64,000 nucleotides of DNA from Hydrogenophilales bacterium 28-61-23 (GCA_002281555.1 NCGJ01000001.1:124001-188000); one strand, 5' to 3'; shown: positions 54,190-63,609, counted from the first letter of the stretch. Notes: generated by a model not told the origin, from the sequence alone. Numbers and translations: made by a program.

Positions 54190-55610
54190 CAGCCTGTCCG
54201 ACCAGGTTTTTCAGCCCGGATTTTCCGGCACAACGCGCGGCGGTTCAGGCGGGCCTTGAAATCGCGCGGCGAGAGCTGGATCGCGCGCTCGTAGGCAGTC
54301 AGAGCGGCGCCGGTTTGGCCCGCCGCCGCGAGGGCGTAGCCGAGGTTGTTGAAAGCGCGGCTGTTGGCCGGACTTTTCTCGGCGACGTCCCGCCAGAACG
54401 CCACTTCGTCACGATAGACCCGATTGCGCTGATGCGTGGCCAGCATCAGGCCGAACACCAGCAAAACGGCCAGACCGACCAGCAGACGCGGCCGCGTTTT
54501 CAGCGCGCTGGCCAGCCACAACGCGGCGATCAGGCAAAGTCCGACATCGGCCAGATAGAGATGGCGTTCGTTGGCGAGATCGAGTCGCGGCAACAGCGAG
54601 TTGGTCGGCGCCAGATGCAGGAAAAACCAGAGCAGGCCGAATCCCGTCCAGCGCGCCAGGCCGGCTGCGCGCCAGGCGATGAGCGCGCCGCCGAGCAGAG
54701 TCAGCGTCAGCGCGACCTTGGCGACCCAGTATCCGTTCCAGCCGCTGGACATGCCACCGAACACCGGCAGCGTCGGATCGGCGTTGAGCGCGACCGGCCA
54801 CAGCGCCTGCTTGAGCAAATAGAGCACAGCGCCCGACTGTGCGATCAGGTTGTCGGCCAGCGGACGCGTGGCCAGACTGACCGAGGCCAGATATTGAAAC
54901 GAGGGCAACAGCCACAGCGCCGCCGCCATCGATAGCGCCAGCAGCCAATGCCAGACGCCGTTTGCGATTGCGCTCCGTAGCGGCGTATGCGGCGAACGCA
55001 GCCGATCCACCAGCAGCAAAGCCAGCGGCAGCGTGATCGCGGTTTCGCGCACGCCCAGCGCGACGGCGAACGCGGCGAGCGAAAGCCAGCGCCGCCGCTC
55101 CAGATAGGCGAGCAGGCTGCCGAGATAGAACAAGGCCATCAGCGACATCGAGCGCCCGGAGATCATCGTCACCGCCTCGGTATGCGCCGGATGCGCCAGA
55201 AAAAGCAGCGCCGCCAACAGCGCCACGGCTTGCGCATGAACATGGTCGACAAGAAGGCGGTGCGCGATGGCATAGACCAGCAGCGCGGTGCCGATGTGGA
55301 TGGCCAGATTGACCGCGTGGAATATGAACAACCCATTGAACAACCCGCCGAACAACCCGCTTACCGGGTCGCCGCCGGCCCATTCCCGGTTCAGCGCATA
55401 GGAAAGTTTCAGCAGCGGGCGGATGCCCGGCATGCTCCGCCACCATGCCGCGACAGACGCGACGGCGGGGTTGTCGACGATGACGTTGTAGTCGTCGAAC
55501 TGGAATGCGCCGGCGAACGCATTCCAGTAGGCCAGCAGGGCTAGGCCGGCGATCAGCGCTACGACCGTCGCCGTATCGATCGCCGCGTCGGGCCGGTGCC
55601 GCGCCATCAC
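54186..55610 (-). CDS. GT-C-like membrane protein with C-terminal TPR
   Basis: This 474-residue protein has about ten membrane helices. In the first outside loop, FQFDDYNVIVDNP carries the acidic DD pair typical of GT-C glycosyltransferases. The C-terminal 65 residues form about one and a half tetratricopeptide repeats (SRAFNNLGYALAAAGQTGAALTAYERAI). The layout matches TMTC/O-mannosyltransferase-like proteins of bacteria. The sugar donor and acceptor are unknown. It lies 13 bases downstream of the DUF3617 gene on the same strand, so the two may be co-transcribed. Confidence 0.72.
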   Translation of the reverse strand: MMARHRPDAAIDTATVVALIAGLALLAYWNAFAGAFQFDDYNVIVDNPAVASVAAWWRSMPGIRPLLKLSYALNREWAGGDPVSGLFGGLFNGLFIFHAVNLAIHIGTALLVYAIAHRLLVDHVHAQAVALLAALLFLAHPAHTEAVTMISGRSMSLMALFYLGSLLAYLERRRWLSLAAFAVALGVRETAITLPLALLLVDRLRSPHTPLRSAIANGVWHWLLALSMAAALWLLPSFQYLASVSLATRPLADNLIAQSGAVLYLLKQALWPVALNADPTLPVFGGMSSGWNGYWVAKVALTLTLLGGALIAWRAAGLARWTGFGLLWFFLHLAPTNSLLPRLDLANERHLYLADVGLCLIAALWLASALKTRPRLLVGLAVLLVFGLMLATHQRNRVYRDEVAFWRDVAEKSPANSRAFNNLGYALAAAGQTGAALTAYERAIQLSPRDFKARLNRRALCRKIRAEKPGRTGC

Positions 55611-55623
55611 GGCCGGGCCGGTT

Positions 55624-56661
55624 TCAGAAGCCGAATAGCCCGCGCAATTTCTTGATGCCCTGATCGATGATGACTTCTTTCACAGTTCCGGCAGGGTCGC
55701 CAGGTGCGCTATTCGATTGCGCGGCGGAGACTGCCGGCGCCGTTTCGCCGAGCATGCCGGCATTGCTGCAGAAGTCGAGATAGCGCGGTTCGATGTCGCT
55801 GCTGTACTTGCGTCCTTCGCAGTGCGCCTTGATCAAGGCTTCCCGCTCCGCCGGGCAGCTGGCATTGACGTAGCCGAGCCGGTTTGCCGCTGCCGCCGGT
55901 TTGCACAGCTTGGCGCGATCGCCGGGGCACAAGCGCGAAACGAAGTCGAAATTGCTCTCGGACAACGCGCGTTTGCAGAGCGTGGCGCGCAATTTTGCGC
56001 TGTCGAACTTGCACGGTTTGGCGATCTCGCCGGTGCGTTCGGCGATCATGCTTGCCGCTTCGTCGTCCGCGACGCCGACAATCTGCTCCGGAATGCGCGC
56101 CGCCAGCGCATAGCCGTCCAGCGTGGCGATGCGCTTGCAGTAAAGCGGGGTTTCCTTCGGGCATTGGCGCCCCATCATCGCGCCTTGCATCTCGGTCAAC
56201 GCTTGCTGACAGGTACTGGCGATCACGCCCTCGACCTGATTCTGTATCGCCTTGATTTCGCCGCTGCGATCCTGGTAATCGCACTCGCCCAAGCGTTTGC
56301 CGGACATCTTCATGCTCATGGTCGAACCCGAGCTCTCGGTCATTTTCAAGCTGCCGGAATAACTGGTTGGCGTGCTGGTGACATCGCCGACCATCAGGCC
56401 ATCCTTGCATTGTGCTTTCCACTGAAAACGTTTGCCGGTCATCTTCTTTTCCAGAATCTTGCATTCGTCGTCGCCGCGCGTGACCGGCGGTTCGGTACCG
56501 CCTTTGGGCGCACACACTTTTTGCGCGGGCATCGCGAACGGCATGCCTTCCATCTCCATGCCGATTTCCCAGAAATAACCGGGCGCGGCGACGGACAGGC
56601 TGGAGAAAAGGTTCAAACACAGGCAGGGAACGAACAGTGCAAGCGAACGGAAAAGACGCAT
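55624..56661 (-). CDS. DUF3617-containing secreted protein
   Basis: This 345-residue exported protein has a signal peptide ending near SLSVAA (about residue 26). Residues about 27-135 fit DUF3617: PGYFWEIGMEMEG, then paired cysteines in KVCAPKG and DECKI, and a beta-rich segment. The remainder is unusual for the family, with about twelve further cysteines, several in repeated C-(P)-x motifs (SRLCPGDRAKLC, NASCPAEREAL). It probably folds with disulfides in the periplasm. No function is known. Confidence 0.72.
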   Translation of the reverse strand: MRLFRSLALFVPCLCLNLFSSLSVAAPGYFWEIGMEMEGMPFAMPAQKVCAPKGGTEPPVTRGDDECKILEKKMTGKRFQWKAQCKDGLMVGDVTSTPTSYSGSLKMTESSGSTMSMKMSGKRLGECDYQDRSGEIKAIQNQVEGVIASTCQQALTEMQGAMMGRQCPKETPLYCKRIATLDGYALAARIPEQIVGVADDEAASMIAERTGEIAKPCKFDSAKLRATLCKRALSESNFDFVSRLCPGDRAKLCKPAAAANRLGYVNASCPAEREALIKAHCEGRKYSSDIEPRYLDFCSNAGMLGETAPAVSAAQSNSAPGDPAGTVKEVIIDQGIKKLRGLFGF

Positions 56662-56857
56662 GAAGGACTCCGGAGTGGCTCAGCCTGGGGCTGCGAGAGA
56701 GGTTGCGACAAGAACTGGGACAATTTCAACGCGGCAATTGTGCATTGAAGCAGGCATGGCGGCAGGCGATTTTTCCGCCCATCGCGGTCGGCTCGATGAC
56801 GATATTTCCGTTTTCGGGCGACATAATGCCGTGTCCGGATCTCGATGGAATCGCCGC

Positions 56858-57724
56858 ATGCAAAACCTGTCCGCACGCTTTCTTATTCTCGGCGCCCTGC
56901 TCCTCTCCATGGTCGCCCAATCCGCCTGGGCCGTGGTCGGTGGTGCGGGCATCGACGCCAATACGCCCAGGTCGCGCTGGGCCGGCGTGGGCGTGGTAGA
57001 GAGCGGGCCGGGCCATTTTTCCGGCGCCGTGATCGGGCCACGCCACGTGTTGACCGCCGCGCATGTGGTGGGCGGGCGTCCGGCGGCGGAAATCCGCTTC
57101 CGCCTCAATCTGGCGGATGGAAATTCTCCAGTCATCCAGGCCAGAAGCGTGCATATCCACCCCGGTTTCAAAGGCACCGGCAAAGGCCCGGACGGCTTCT
57201 GGCACAAGGACCTGGCCGTGCTCGAGCTGGCCGAGCCGGTGCCGCCCGGGGTGCCGGTCTATGCGCTGGCCAGAAGCGAGCACCCGCTGAAATCGATGAT
57301 TGTTTTCGTCGGTTATGGGCGTGGCGGCGATGGCGGCCAGGGCGCCGTGCTGGACGGCAATCCGCATACCAAACGGATCGGCTACAACCGGATCGATGCC
57401 CTGCTTGCGGACACCGGTATCGATCGCCAGACCGATCTCTTCCTGTTCGATTTCGACGGCCCGGACTACATCAGCAACCGGATCAAACCCGACTCCCCGT
57501 TCAACGGCAGCCTGGGCGAGGACAAGGAGGCGACCTTCGCCGGCGGCGATTCAGGCGCGCCGGTATTCGTGTTCGAGTCCGGGCAATGGCGCATCGTCGG
57601 CGTCGCCGCCTTTGTCGCGGGCCAAGACGCCGGCCGCTTCGGCTCGATTGCCGGCGCTACCCTGACGCCCGCATTCATGGAATGGATACGCGAGACGGCT
57701 GACTCCGGGCCAGACTCGCCCTGA
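56858..57724 (+). CDS. Secreted trypsin-like serine protease
   Basis: This 288-residue S1-family protease has a signal peptide ending at AWA (residue 25). The next residues, VVGGAGID, resemble the activated N-terminus of trypsins. The triad is complete: H69 in LTAAHVVGG, D118 in WHKDLAVLEL and S232 in GGDSGAPVF. No membrane anchor or PEP-CTERM tail is seen. ATG 56858 was chosen because the longer frame starts in a region without coding character. It is divergent from the DUF3617 gene. Confidence 0.88.
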   Translation: MQNLSARFLILGALLLSMVAQSAWAVVGGAGIDANTPRSRWAGVGVVESGPGHFSGAVIGPRHVLTAAHVVGGRPAAEIRFRLNLADGNSPVIQARSVHIHPGFKGTGKGPDGFWHKDLAVLELAEPVPPGVPVYALARSEHPLKSMIVFVGYGRGGDGGQGAVLDGNPHTKRIGYNRIDALLADTGIDRQTDLFLFDFDGPDYISNRIKPDSPFNGSLGEDKEATFAGGDSGAPVFVFESGQWRIVGVAAFVAGQDAGRFGSIAGATLTPAFMEWIRETADSGPDSP

Positions 57725-57735
57725 CACCGGGTGGC

Positions 57736-57764
57736 GCGCGGGAGATTCCCGACGATTCCCGCGC
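57736..57764. terminator. Inverted repeat between convergent protease and CZB-GGDEF genes
   Basis: GCGCGGGA (57736-57743) and TCCCGCGC (57757-57764) can pair in RNA from either strand. No U-tract follows. It lies in the 129-base gap between two converging genes. Confidence 0.35.
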
Positions 57765-57853
57765 CCGCCGGATCAGGAGAGTGGAGATGAATTCATGCCG
57801 ATCCGCGACAGAAGCCGGCAAGAAGCCGTTATCGACAATCGCCTTATGGGCAA

Positions 57854-58702
57854 TCAAATCCTGATGGTGTAAGTCGCCCGCGCGGCCTGGTTGATGAGCT
57901 GCTCGATATAGGTATCGGGGTCGAGTTCCGTAATGGCGTAATGAATCTGCAGGCTGGCGGCGGAGTTTTCCACAGCGGTCTCGATCGCCCGGCTGATGAT
58001 CGCCAACAAGCGTTGCCTGGTCTTGTCCGCGTCGCTTGCATCCTTGCCGGGCAGGCAGATGACAAATTCCGCCCCCGCATAGCGGTACACCTTTTCGCCC
58101 GCGTCCAGCGCGCCACGGATGGCGGAAATGCTGGCGCGCAGGATATCGTCCCCCTTCGCGCGTCCGAAAACCTGATTGATATCGAACAGGTCGAATCGCA
58201 GCATCAGCAGGCTGTATGCCTGGCCTCGAGTTTTCTTCTGCGCTTGTTCACGTTCAAGGTCCGCCAGTATGTGCGCGCCGGAGTAGGCGCCGGTCAGCGG
58301 GTCGATCTTGTGCAAGGTGTCGAACACTTTCTGCCGCAATTGAGTCAGCTCCGCGCGGAAGCTGACGACCTGTTCGATGTAAAGATCGTATTCCTTCGGT
58401 GTGATGTGCCAATGCCCCTTGAGCCGGATACACAATTCACGCGCGCGCGCATGCATGATCTGGTGCATCGCTTCGATCTTTTTGAAACTGGTCAAATTTC
58501 GGATATTGGCGTTGGTTGGGCTGTAGAACCAGACACCGAAGTCACACTGATAGTGAGCTTCATCGTCCATGTCCGCTTCGCGCGGCGACATTCTGCAAGC
58601 AAGGGTGCGCTGGATCTGGTCGCGCCAGACTTCGTGCATCGCCAAGGCCTTGTCGATGGTGACCAGGATGGTTTCCAGTTCCTGTGCGGTGACGTTGATC
58701 AT
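57854..58702 (-). CDS. DgcZ-like protein: zinc-binding CZB domain and degenerate GGDEF domain
   Basis: This 282-residue cytoplasmic protein has the architecture of E. coli DgcZ. Residues 1-125 form the chemoreceptor zinc-binding domain with all four zinc ligands in place (H23, C53 in CDFGVWF, H80, H84). Residues 130-282 form a GGDEF domain starting DPLTGAYSG. The active-site loop reads AGAEF (209-213), so the metal-binding acidic residue is alanine. The other metal aspartate is replaced (LLMLRFDLFD). No RxxD inhibitory site is seen at the usual spacing. It probably does not make c-di-GMP. Confidence 0.87.
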   Translation of the reverse strand: MINVTAQELETILVTIDKALAMHEVWRDQIQRTLACRMSPREADMDDEAHYQCDFGVWFYSPTNANIRNLTSFKKIEAMHQIMHARARELCIRLKGHWHITPKEYDLYIEQVVSFRAELTQLRQKVFDTLHKIDPLTGAYSGAHILADLEREQAQKKTRGQAYSLLMLRFDLFDINQVFGRAKGDDILRASISAIRGALDAGEKVYRYAGAEFVICLPGKDASDADKTRQRLLAIISRAIETAVENSAASLQIHYAITELDPDTYIEQLINQAARATYTIRI

Positions 58703-59075
58703 GATCTTTTGTGCATTGTCGATTTGGCTATCGATAACTTTAGCTCAGCATAGACCTGTCAAGCACAGGAAACCCTCCTATCGCGCTCTACCCGCCCCCT
58801 TCTTCCACCAGCGCCCTGAATCTTGGCAAGCAGGCTGGCGGCGATCTGGTGTCGCACAGCGCGGCGCGGATTTCTTCTCGCTCTTGTCCCGTCGCCTGGA
58901 GTTGCCGGTAATGGATTCCGCGCTATTCGGCGACCTCCAACCAGGCCTGTTGCCATATTTCTAATCGACACCGATGCTCGAAAGCTTCAAAGCGGTGCAT
59001 CCACAGCTTCATTGCCGGGCGTCGAGGCGGGCCGTCGTGCGATAATTTTGCCAATTCCGCTCTCCTTTCCGCGCC
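58703..59075. other. Intergenic stretch with a doubtful interrupted frame
   Basis: These 373 bases separate the CZB-GGDEF gene from aroC. Near the left end, on the minus strand, is a perfect -35 TTGACA (58762-58757) with a poor -10 (AGTTAT, 58739-58734). A minus-strand frame of 75 codons at 58788-59012 is interrupted by one TAG at 58923. Its first 29 residues (MKLWMHRFEAFEHRCRLEIW...) look protein-like, but there is no ribosome site and no known family. Otherwise nothing was recognised. Confidence 0.3.
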
Positions 59076-60179
59076 ATGTCCGGCAACTCCATAGGCCTCG
59101 TTTTTTCCGTTACCTCGTTTGGCGAATCGCACGGGCCGGGCATCGGCTGCATCGTCGATGGCTGCCCACCCGGCATGGCCTTGTGCGCGGCCGACATCCA
59201 GCTCGATCTGGACCGGCGCAAACCCGGTACTTCGCGCCACGTCACCCAGCGACGCGAGTCGGATACGGTGGAAATCCTGTCCGGCGTGTTCGAAGGCAAG
59301 ACCACCGGCACGCCCATCGCCTTGCTGATCCGCAACGAAGACCAGCGCAGCAAGGATTACGGCAACATCGCCGAGACCTTCCGCCCCGGCCATGCCGATT
59401 ACACCTACAACCAGAAATACGGTTTCCGCGACTATCGCGGCGGCGGACGTTCTTCCGCCCGCGAGACGGCGGTTCGTGTGGCGGCCGGCGCCATCGCCCG
59501 AAAATGGCTGCACGAGAAATTCGGCACCGTGATACGCGGCTATCTGGCGCAACTCGGCCCTATCGCCGTGCCGTTCAAGAACTGGGCCGACGTACATGCC
59601 AATCCGTTCTTCGCGCCGGACGCCGATGCCGTGGCCGGACTGGAGGAATACATGGATGCGCTACGCAAGTCCGGCGATTCGGTCGGCGCGCGCATCAACG
59701 TGGTCGCGGAAAATGCGCCCATCGGCCTGGGCGAACCGGTTTACGACCGGCTCGATGCCGATCTGGCGCATGCGCTGATGAGCATCAACGCGGTGAAAGG
59801 CGTCGAAATCGGCGATGGCTTCGCGGTGGTGGCGCAAAAAGGCACCGAGCACCGCGACGAACTGACCCCGGCCGGCTTTCTGTCGAATCACGCCGGCGGC
59901 ATCCTGGGCGGCATTTCCACCGGCCAGGACATCACCGCATCCATCGCGATCAAGCCGACGTCGTCACTGCGCATCCCCGGCCGCTCGATCAACGTGCGCG
60001 GCGAACCGGTCGAAGTGGCCACCGAAGGACGCCACGACCCCTGTGTCGGCATTCGCGCCACGCCCATCGCCGAGGCGATGCTGGCTATCGTGCTGATGGA
60101 TCACGCCTTGCGCCAGCGCGCGCAGAACGCGGATGTGGTGTGCGCGACGCCGGTCATCCCCGGCCATACAAGTCATTGA
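59076..60179 (+). CDS. aroC: Chorismate synthase
   Basis: This 367-residue enzyme of the shikimate pathway converts EPSP to chorismate using reduced FMN. The signatures are [38 protein letters not shown] and [26 protein letters not shown] and [18 protein letters not shown] lie near the C-terminus. The length is typical. No strong ribosome site is visible before the ATG. A DUF465 gene follows after 33 bases. Confidence 0.97.
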   Translation: MSGNSIGLVFSVTSFGESHGPGIGCIVDGCPPGMALCAADIQLDLDRRKPGTSRHVTQRRESDTVEILSGVFEGKTTGTPIALLIRNEDQRSKDYGNIAETFRPGHADYTYNQKYGFRDYRGGGRSSARETAVRVAAGAIARKWLHEKFGTVIRGYLAQLGPIAVPFKNWADVHANPFFAPDADAVAGLEEYMDALRKSGDSVGARINVVAENAPIGLGEPVYDRLDADLAHALMSINAVKGVEIGDGFAVVAQKGTEHRDELTPAGFLSNHAGGILGGISTGQDITASIAIKPTSSLRIPGRSINVRGEPVEVATEGRHDPCVGIRATPIAEAMLAIVLMDHALRQRAQNADVVCATPVIPGHTSH

Positions 60180-60212
60180 CCTTCACCCCACCCTCTTTAC
60201 AAGGAGACAAGC

Positions 60213-60458
60213 ATGCACATCGAACACCATGACCTCGCACACGAATTCCCAGAGCACGCCGAGGCCATGCACAGCCTGAAAATGAATGACGCCCACTTCG
60301 CCAAGCTGTTTGACGAATACCACAGCGTCACCAACGAGGTGGAAAAACTGGAACGCGCCGATCTACCGGTGAACGATGTTCTGGTCGAGGAAATGAAGAA
60401 GCAACGTGTCGCTTTGAAGGACGATTTGTACCGCGCCCTCGTCGCCCACAAGGCCTGA
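60213..60458 (+). CDS. DUF465 (YdcH-like) small protein
   Basis: This 81-residue mostly helical protein matches the DUF465/YdcH family: HSLKMNDAHFAKLFDEYHSV, NEVEKLERADLP and LKKQR-like KKQRVALKDDLYRAL. The likely form is a helical hairpin or coiled coil, cytoplasmic. Its role is unknown. AAGGAG precedes the ATG at good spacing. The downstream MFS gene begins nine bases after its stop. Confidence 0.88.
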   Translation: MHIEHHDLAHEFPEHAEAMHSLKMNDAHFAKLFDEYHSVTNEVEKLERADLPVNDVLVEEMKKQRVALKDDLYRALVAHKA

Positions 60459-60467
60459 CAGCCAGGC

Positions 60468-61631
60468 ATGACTGGACAGCCCGCCGCAATTCCCTATTGG
60501 CGGCTGTCCGGTTTCTATTTTTTCTACTTCGCCTTCGTTGGCGCCATGGCCCCGTTCTGGGGCCTGTATCTCCGCTCACTTGAATTCAACGCCTTCCAGA
60601 TCGGCGTGTTGATGTCGCTGTTGCAGGTCATGCGCATCTTCGCGCCCAACATCTGGGGCCATATCGCCGACCACACCGGCAAACGCGTCGCCATCGTGCA
60701 ACTGGCCGCGCTGGTTTGCCTGGTCGCCTTCGTCGGCGTGTTCTGGGCGACGTCGTTCTGGTCGCTGTTCGCGGTGATGAGCCTGATCAGCTTCTTCTGG
60801 AGCGCCTCACTGCCGCTGGTCGAAGCCACCACATTGACGCATCTGGGCAAGCGCACGGATCGTTACGGCCGCATCCGGTTATGGGGTTCGGTCGGCTTCA
60901 TTCTGGTCGTGGTCGGCCTCGGCGCGGCGCTGGACCATGCCAGCATCAAACTGGTGCCCTGGGTGGTGCTGGGCCTGCTGGTCGGCATCGTGCTCACTTC
61001 GCGCTTCATTCCCGAGGCGGAAATCGCGCGCCACGAACACGTTCATATCCCGATGCGCGAGGTGTTGCGCCGGCCGGAAGTGCTGGCGCTGTTCGGCGCG
61101 GCCTTGCTGATGGCGGCGGCGCACGGGCCGTACTACACCTTCTTCACGATTCACCTGGTCGAAACCGGTTACAGCAAATCGTTCGCCGGCTGGCTATGGG
61201 CACTGGGCGTGATCTGCGAAATCGGCATCTTCCTGGTCATGCCGCGCGTATTCCGTTCGATTCGCCCGGAAACGGTCTTGCTGGCGACCCTGATCATCGC
61301 CGCCGCGCGTTTCGCCCTGATCGGCTGGCAGGCCGACAACCTGCCGGTGCTGCTGTTCGCCCAGTTGATGCACGCCTTCACTTTCGGCGCCTACCATGCC
61401 GCCGCGCTCTCGCTGGTGCATCGACACTTCACCGGCAAAAATCAGGCGCGCGGCCAGGCGTTCTACAACAGCATCGCCTTCGGCGTCGGCGGCACCCTCG
61501 GCAGCCTGTATTCCGGCGCGGCCTGGGACAGTCTGGGCGCGGGCATGACCTTCTCGCTGGCGGCGGGCTGCGCGGTGTTGGCGGCGCTGGTGTTTGCCTG
61601 GCGCGGATGGGCGAAGCCGTCGACGACTTAG
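60468..61631 (+). CDS. MFS transporter of the HcaT / PPP type
   Basis: This 387-residue protein has twelve predicted helices of the major facilitator superfamily. The N-terminal YWRLSGFYFFYFAFVGAMAP and GLYLRSLEFNAFQIG match the group containing E. coli HcaT (phenylpropionate permease-like). The loop HIADHTGKR is the A-like motif after helix 2. The substrate is unknown, and no aromatic-degradation genes are near. It ends nine bases from convergent acrR. Confidence 0.85.
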   Translation: MTGQPAAIPYWRLSGFYFFYFAFVGAMAPFWGLYLRSLEFNAFQIGVLMSLLQVMRIFAPNIWGHIADHTGKRVAIVQLAALVCLVAFVGVFWATSFWSLFAVMSLISFFWSASLPLVEATTLTHLGKRTDRYGRIRLWGSVGFILVVVGLGAALDHASIKLVPWVVLGLLVGIVLTSRFIPEAEIARHEHVHIPMREVLRRPEVLALFGAALLMAAAHGPYYTFFTIHLVETGYSKSFAGWLWALGVICEIGIFLVMPRVFRSIRPETVLLATLIIAAARFALIGWQADNLPVLLFAQLMHAFTFGAYHAAALSLVHRHFTGKNQARGQAFYNSIAFGVGGTLGSLYSGAAWDSLGAGMTFSLAAGCAVLAALVFAWRGWAKPSTT

Positions 61632-61640
61632 GGAAACTCC

Positions 61641-62261
61641 TTAGCGCTGTTTCCGCAACCCATCCAGATAGATATCGATCAGCGCCCCGGCCTGTTGCGC
61701 CAGCGAGTAGCTGTCCGGCTCCATGCTCCAGTTGACGATCAGCCCGTCGACATAGGAAAACAGGCCGATTGCCGCGCGCCGGATATCGGTGGCCGGCGCA
61801 ATCTGGCCGCATTCGATGGCCAACTTCAGATTCTGTTCGATGATCGCCTTGGCGCCCTGGCGGCATTCCTTGCGCCGCAACATCGTGGGAGCGAGGTCGT
61901 CGACGAATTCGCATTTGAAGTTGAGTATTTCGAACACCCGGCGGCAGCGTTGATCCTGTTCGGCCTGGCACAAGACCTCCACACAACCTTCGCGCAATCG
62001 GGATAACGGGTCAGTCAGATCCGGATCGGCGACCCGGCCGAACATGGCTTCCAGCGGCAGCGTGGCGCGGTCGCACATGGCGAGAAACAAATCGGCCTTG
62101 TTTTCGAAATGCCAATAAATCGCGCCCCGCGTCACCCCCGCCGCGCTGGCGATGTCGGACAGTGAAGTGCGTGTGACACCCTTTTCTCTGAACACGATCT
62201 CCGCCGTATCCAGCAGGTGTGTGCGGGTTTCCTGAGCTGCTTCTTTTGTGCGTCTGGCCAT
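61641..62261 (-). CDS. acrR: TetR-family repressor of the adjacent efflux pump (AcrR/TtgR-like)
   Basis: This 206-residue TetR-family regulator has an N-terminal helix-turn-helix (about 32-51, TSLSDIASAAGVTRGAIYWHF) nearly identical in type to AcrR and TtgR. The variable C-terminal ligand domain is also in the AcrR style. ATG 62261 (MARRTKEAAQETR) is the AcrR-like start, and the longer frame runs through the operator region. It is divergent from acrA, and an AcrR-type palindrome lies between them. It should be released from DNA by pump substrates. Confidence 0.9.
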   Translation of the reverse strand: MARRTKEAAQETRTHLLDTAEIVFREKGVTRTSLSDIASAAGVTRGAIYWHFENKADLFLAMCDRATLPLEAMFGRVADPDLTDPLSRLREGCVEVLCQAEQDQRCRRVFEILNFKCEFVDDLAPTMLRRKECRQGAKAIIEQNLKLAIECGQIAPATDIRRAAIGLFSYVDGLIVNWSMEPDSYSLAQQAGALIDIYLDGLRKQR

Positions 62262-62332
62262 AGCGAAATATTCAAATCTTTGGGAACTTAGCCGGAGTGT
62301 TTTCAGTGTAATACCCATGTTCGACGCGAGTT

Positions 62333-62352
62333 TACATACATTCTCGTATGTA
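62333..62352. promoter_or_regulatory. AcrR/TtgR-type operator between acrR and acrA
   Basis: TACATAC-ATTCTC-GTATGTA is a palindrome closely matching the E. coli AcrR operator (TACATACA ... TGTATGTA). It lies 72 bases from the acrR start and 79 bases from the acrA start, in an AT-rich pocket. It is the expected place to repress both genes. Confidence 0.82.
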
Positions 62353-62430
62353 TATAAAATCGCCGTGCTTTTCGGCTTACCCCGGCCGAACCAGTCTCGC
62401 CAGTCAAAGCCCACCTCGCCAGGAGCTATC

Positions 62431-63609
62431 GTGAATTCCGCCCCCCATGCCGCATTTGTCCGCACGCCCGTTCTCGCACTTGTGATGGTCGCTCTTTTTT
62501 CCCTATCCGCCTGCAAGCCGCAATCCGGCCCGACCGGCGATGGCAAACCCGGTGGCAAACCCAGCGCGCCCGGTGGCGGTATGCCGCCGCCTGAAGTCGA
62601 TGTGATCAATGTGGCGCCGCGCAATGTGCCACGCACGCTGGAGGCACCAGGACGTTTACAAGCGGTGCGCACGGCAGAGGTCAGGGCGCGTGTCGAGGGT
62701 GTGCTGGAACGGCGCGGTTACACCGAAGGCAGCGAAGTCAAGGCGGGACAGGCTTTGTTTCACATCGATGCACGCAGTCTGGCGGCCAATGTGGAAGCGG
62801 CGAAAGCAAGTCTGGCGCGGACTCAGGCGCAGAAACTGATCGCCGGCCAGAATCTGGAGCGCATGCAGGCGCTGGTGGCCGGCAACGCGATCAGCAAACA
62901 GGAATTCGATCAAGCCATGGCCGCCAAAGCACAGGCCAATGCCGATGTGGCGGCGGCGCAAGCGGCGCTGTCGAAAGCCGAAATCGATCTGGCCTATGCC
63001 ACGGTGACCGCGCCTATTTCCGGCCGCATCGGCCGCGCGCTGGTCACGGAAGGCGCGCTGGTTGGCAAAGGCGAGGCGACGCCGCTGGCCAGCATCGAGC
63101 AATACGATCCGATCTGGGTCAATTTCTCCCAGTCCAGCGCGGATTTCCTCAATCTGCGCGAAGCAATGCGTAGCGGTAAATCGAAGGCCAGCCAGGCGCC
63201 GGTCAAGCTGGTGCTGGAAAACGGTCGTGAATACCCGCTGCCGGGCAAGCTGCTGTTCAACGATCTGGCGGTCGATCCGGCCACCGGTTCGGTCGGATTG
63301 CGGGCCGAATTTCCGAACCCGGATCGCATCCTGCTGCCCGGCCAGTTCGTCACCGTGCGCCTGCCGGTGGCGCTGGCCGAAAACGTCATCGTCGTGCCGC
63401 AGCGGGCGGTACAGGTTTCGCCACAAGGCCAGGCGGTGCTGCTGGTCGGCAAGGACGGCATGGTGATGCCACAGCCGGTGAAGACCGGCGGCCTGTCCGG
63501 GCCGGACTGGATCATCGCCGAGGGTTTGCGCGGCGGCGAGCAGGTCATTGTCAACGGCGTGCAGAAGGCGCGACCGGGAACCCCCGTCAAACCTGTCTTG
63601 CTCAAGTAG
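62431..63609 (+). CDS. acrA: RND efflux pump periplasmic adaptor (AcrA/MexA type)
   Basis: This 392-residue lipoprotein links the inner-membrane pump to an outer-membrane channel. The lipobox LSAC puts the lipidated cysteine at residue 28. A barrel-sandwich (lipoyl-like) domain is split by an alpha-hairpin (about 100-170). The segment DLAYATVTAPISGRIGRALVTEG is typical (quoted in part: TVTAPISGRIGRALVTEG). Start GTG 62431 has AGGAG at correct spacing. acrB follows after nine bases with its own AGGAG. Confidence 0.93.
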   Translation: MNSAPHAAFVRTPVLALVMVALFSLSACKPQSGPTGDGKPGGKPSAPGGGMPPPEVDVINVAPRNVPRTLEAPGRLQAVRTAEVRARVEGVLERRGYTEGSEVKAGQALFHIDARSLAANVEAAKASLARTQAQKLIAGQNLERMQALVAGNAISKQEFDQAMAAKAQANADVAAAQAALSKAEIDLAYATVTAPISGRIGRALVTEGALVGKGEATPLASIEQYDPIWVNFSQSSADFLNLREAMRSGKSKASQAPVKLVLENGREYPLPGKLLFNDLAVDPATGSVGLRAEFPNPDRILLPGQFVTVRLPVALAENVIVVPQRAVQVSPQGQAVLLVGKDGMVMPQPVKTGGLSGPDWIIAEGLRGGEQVIVNGVQKARPGTPVKPVLLK

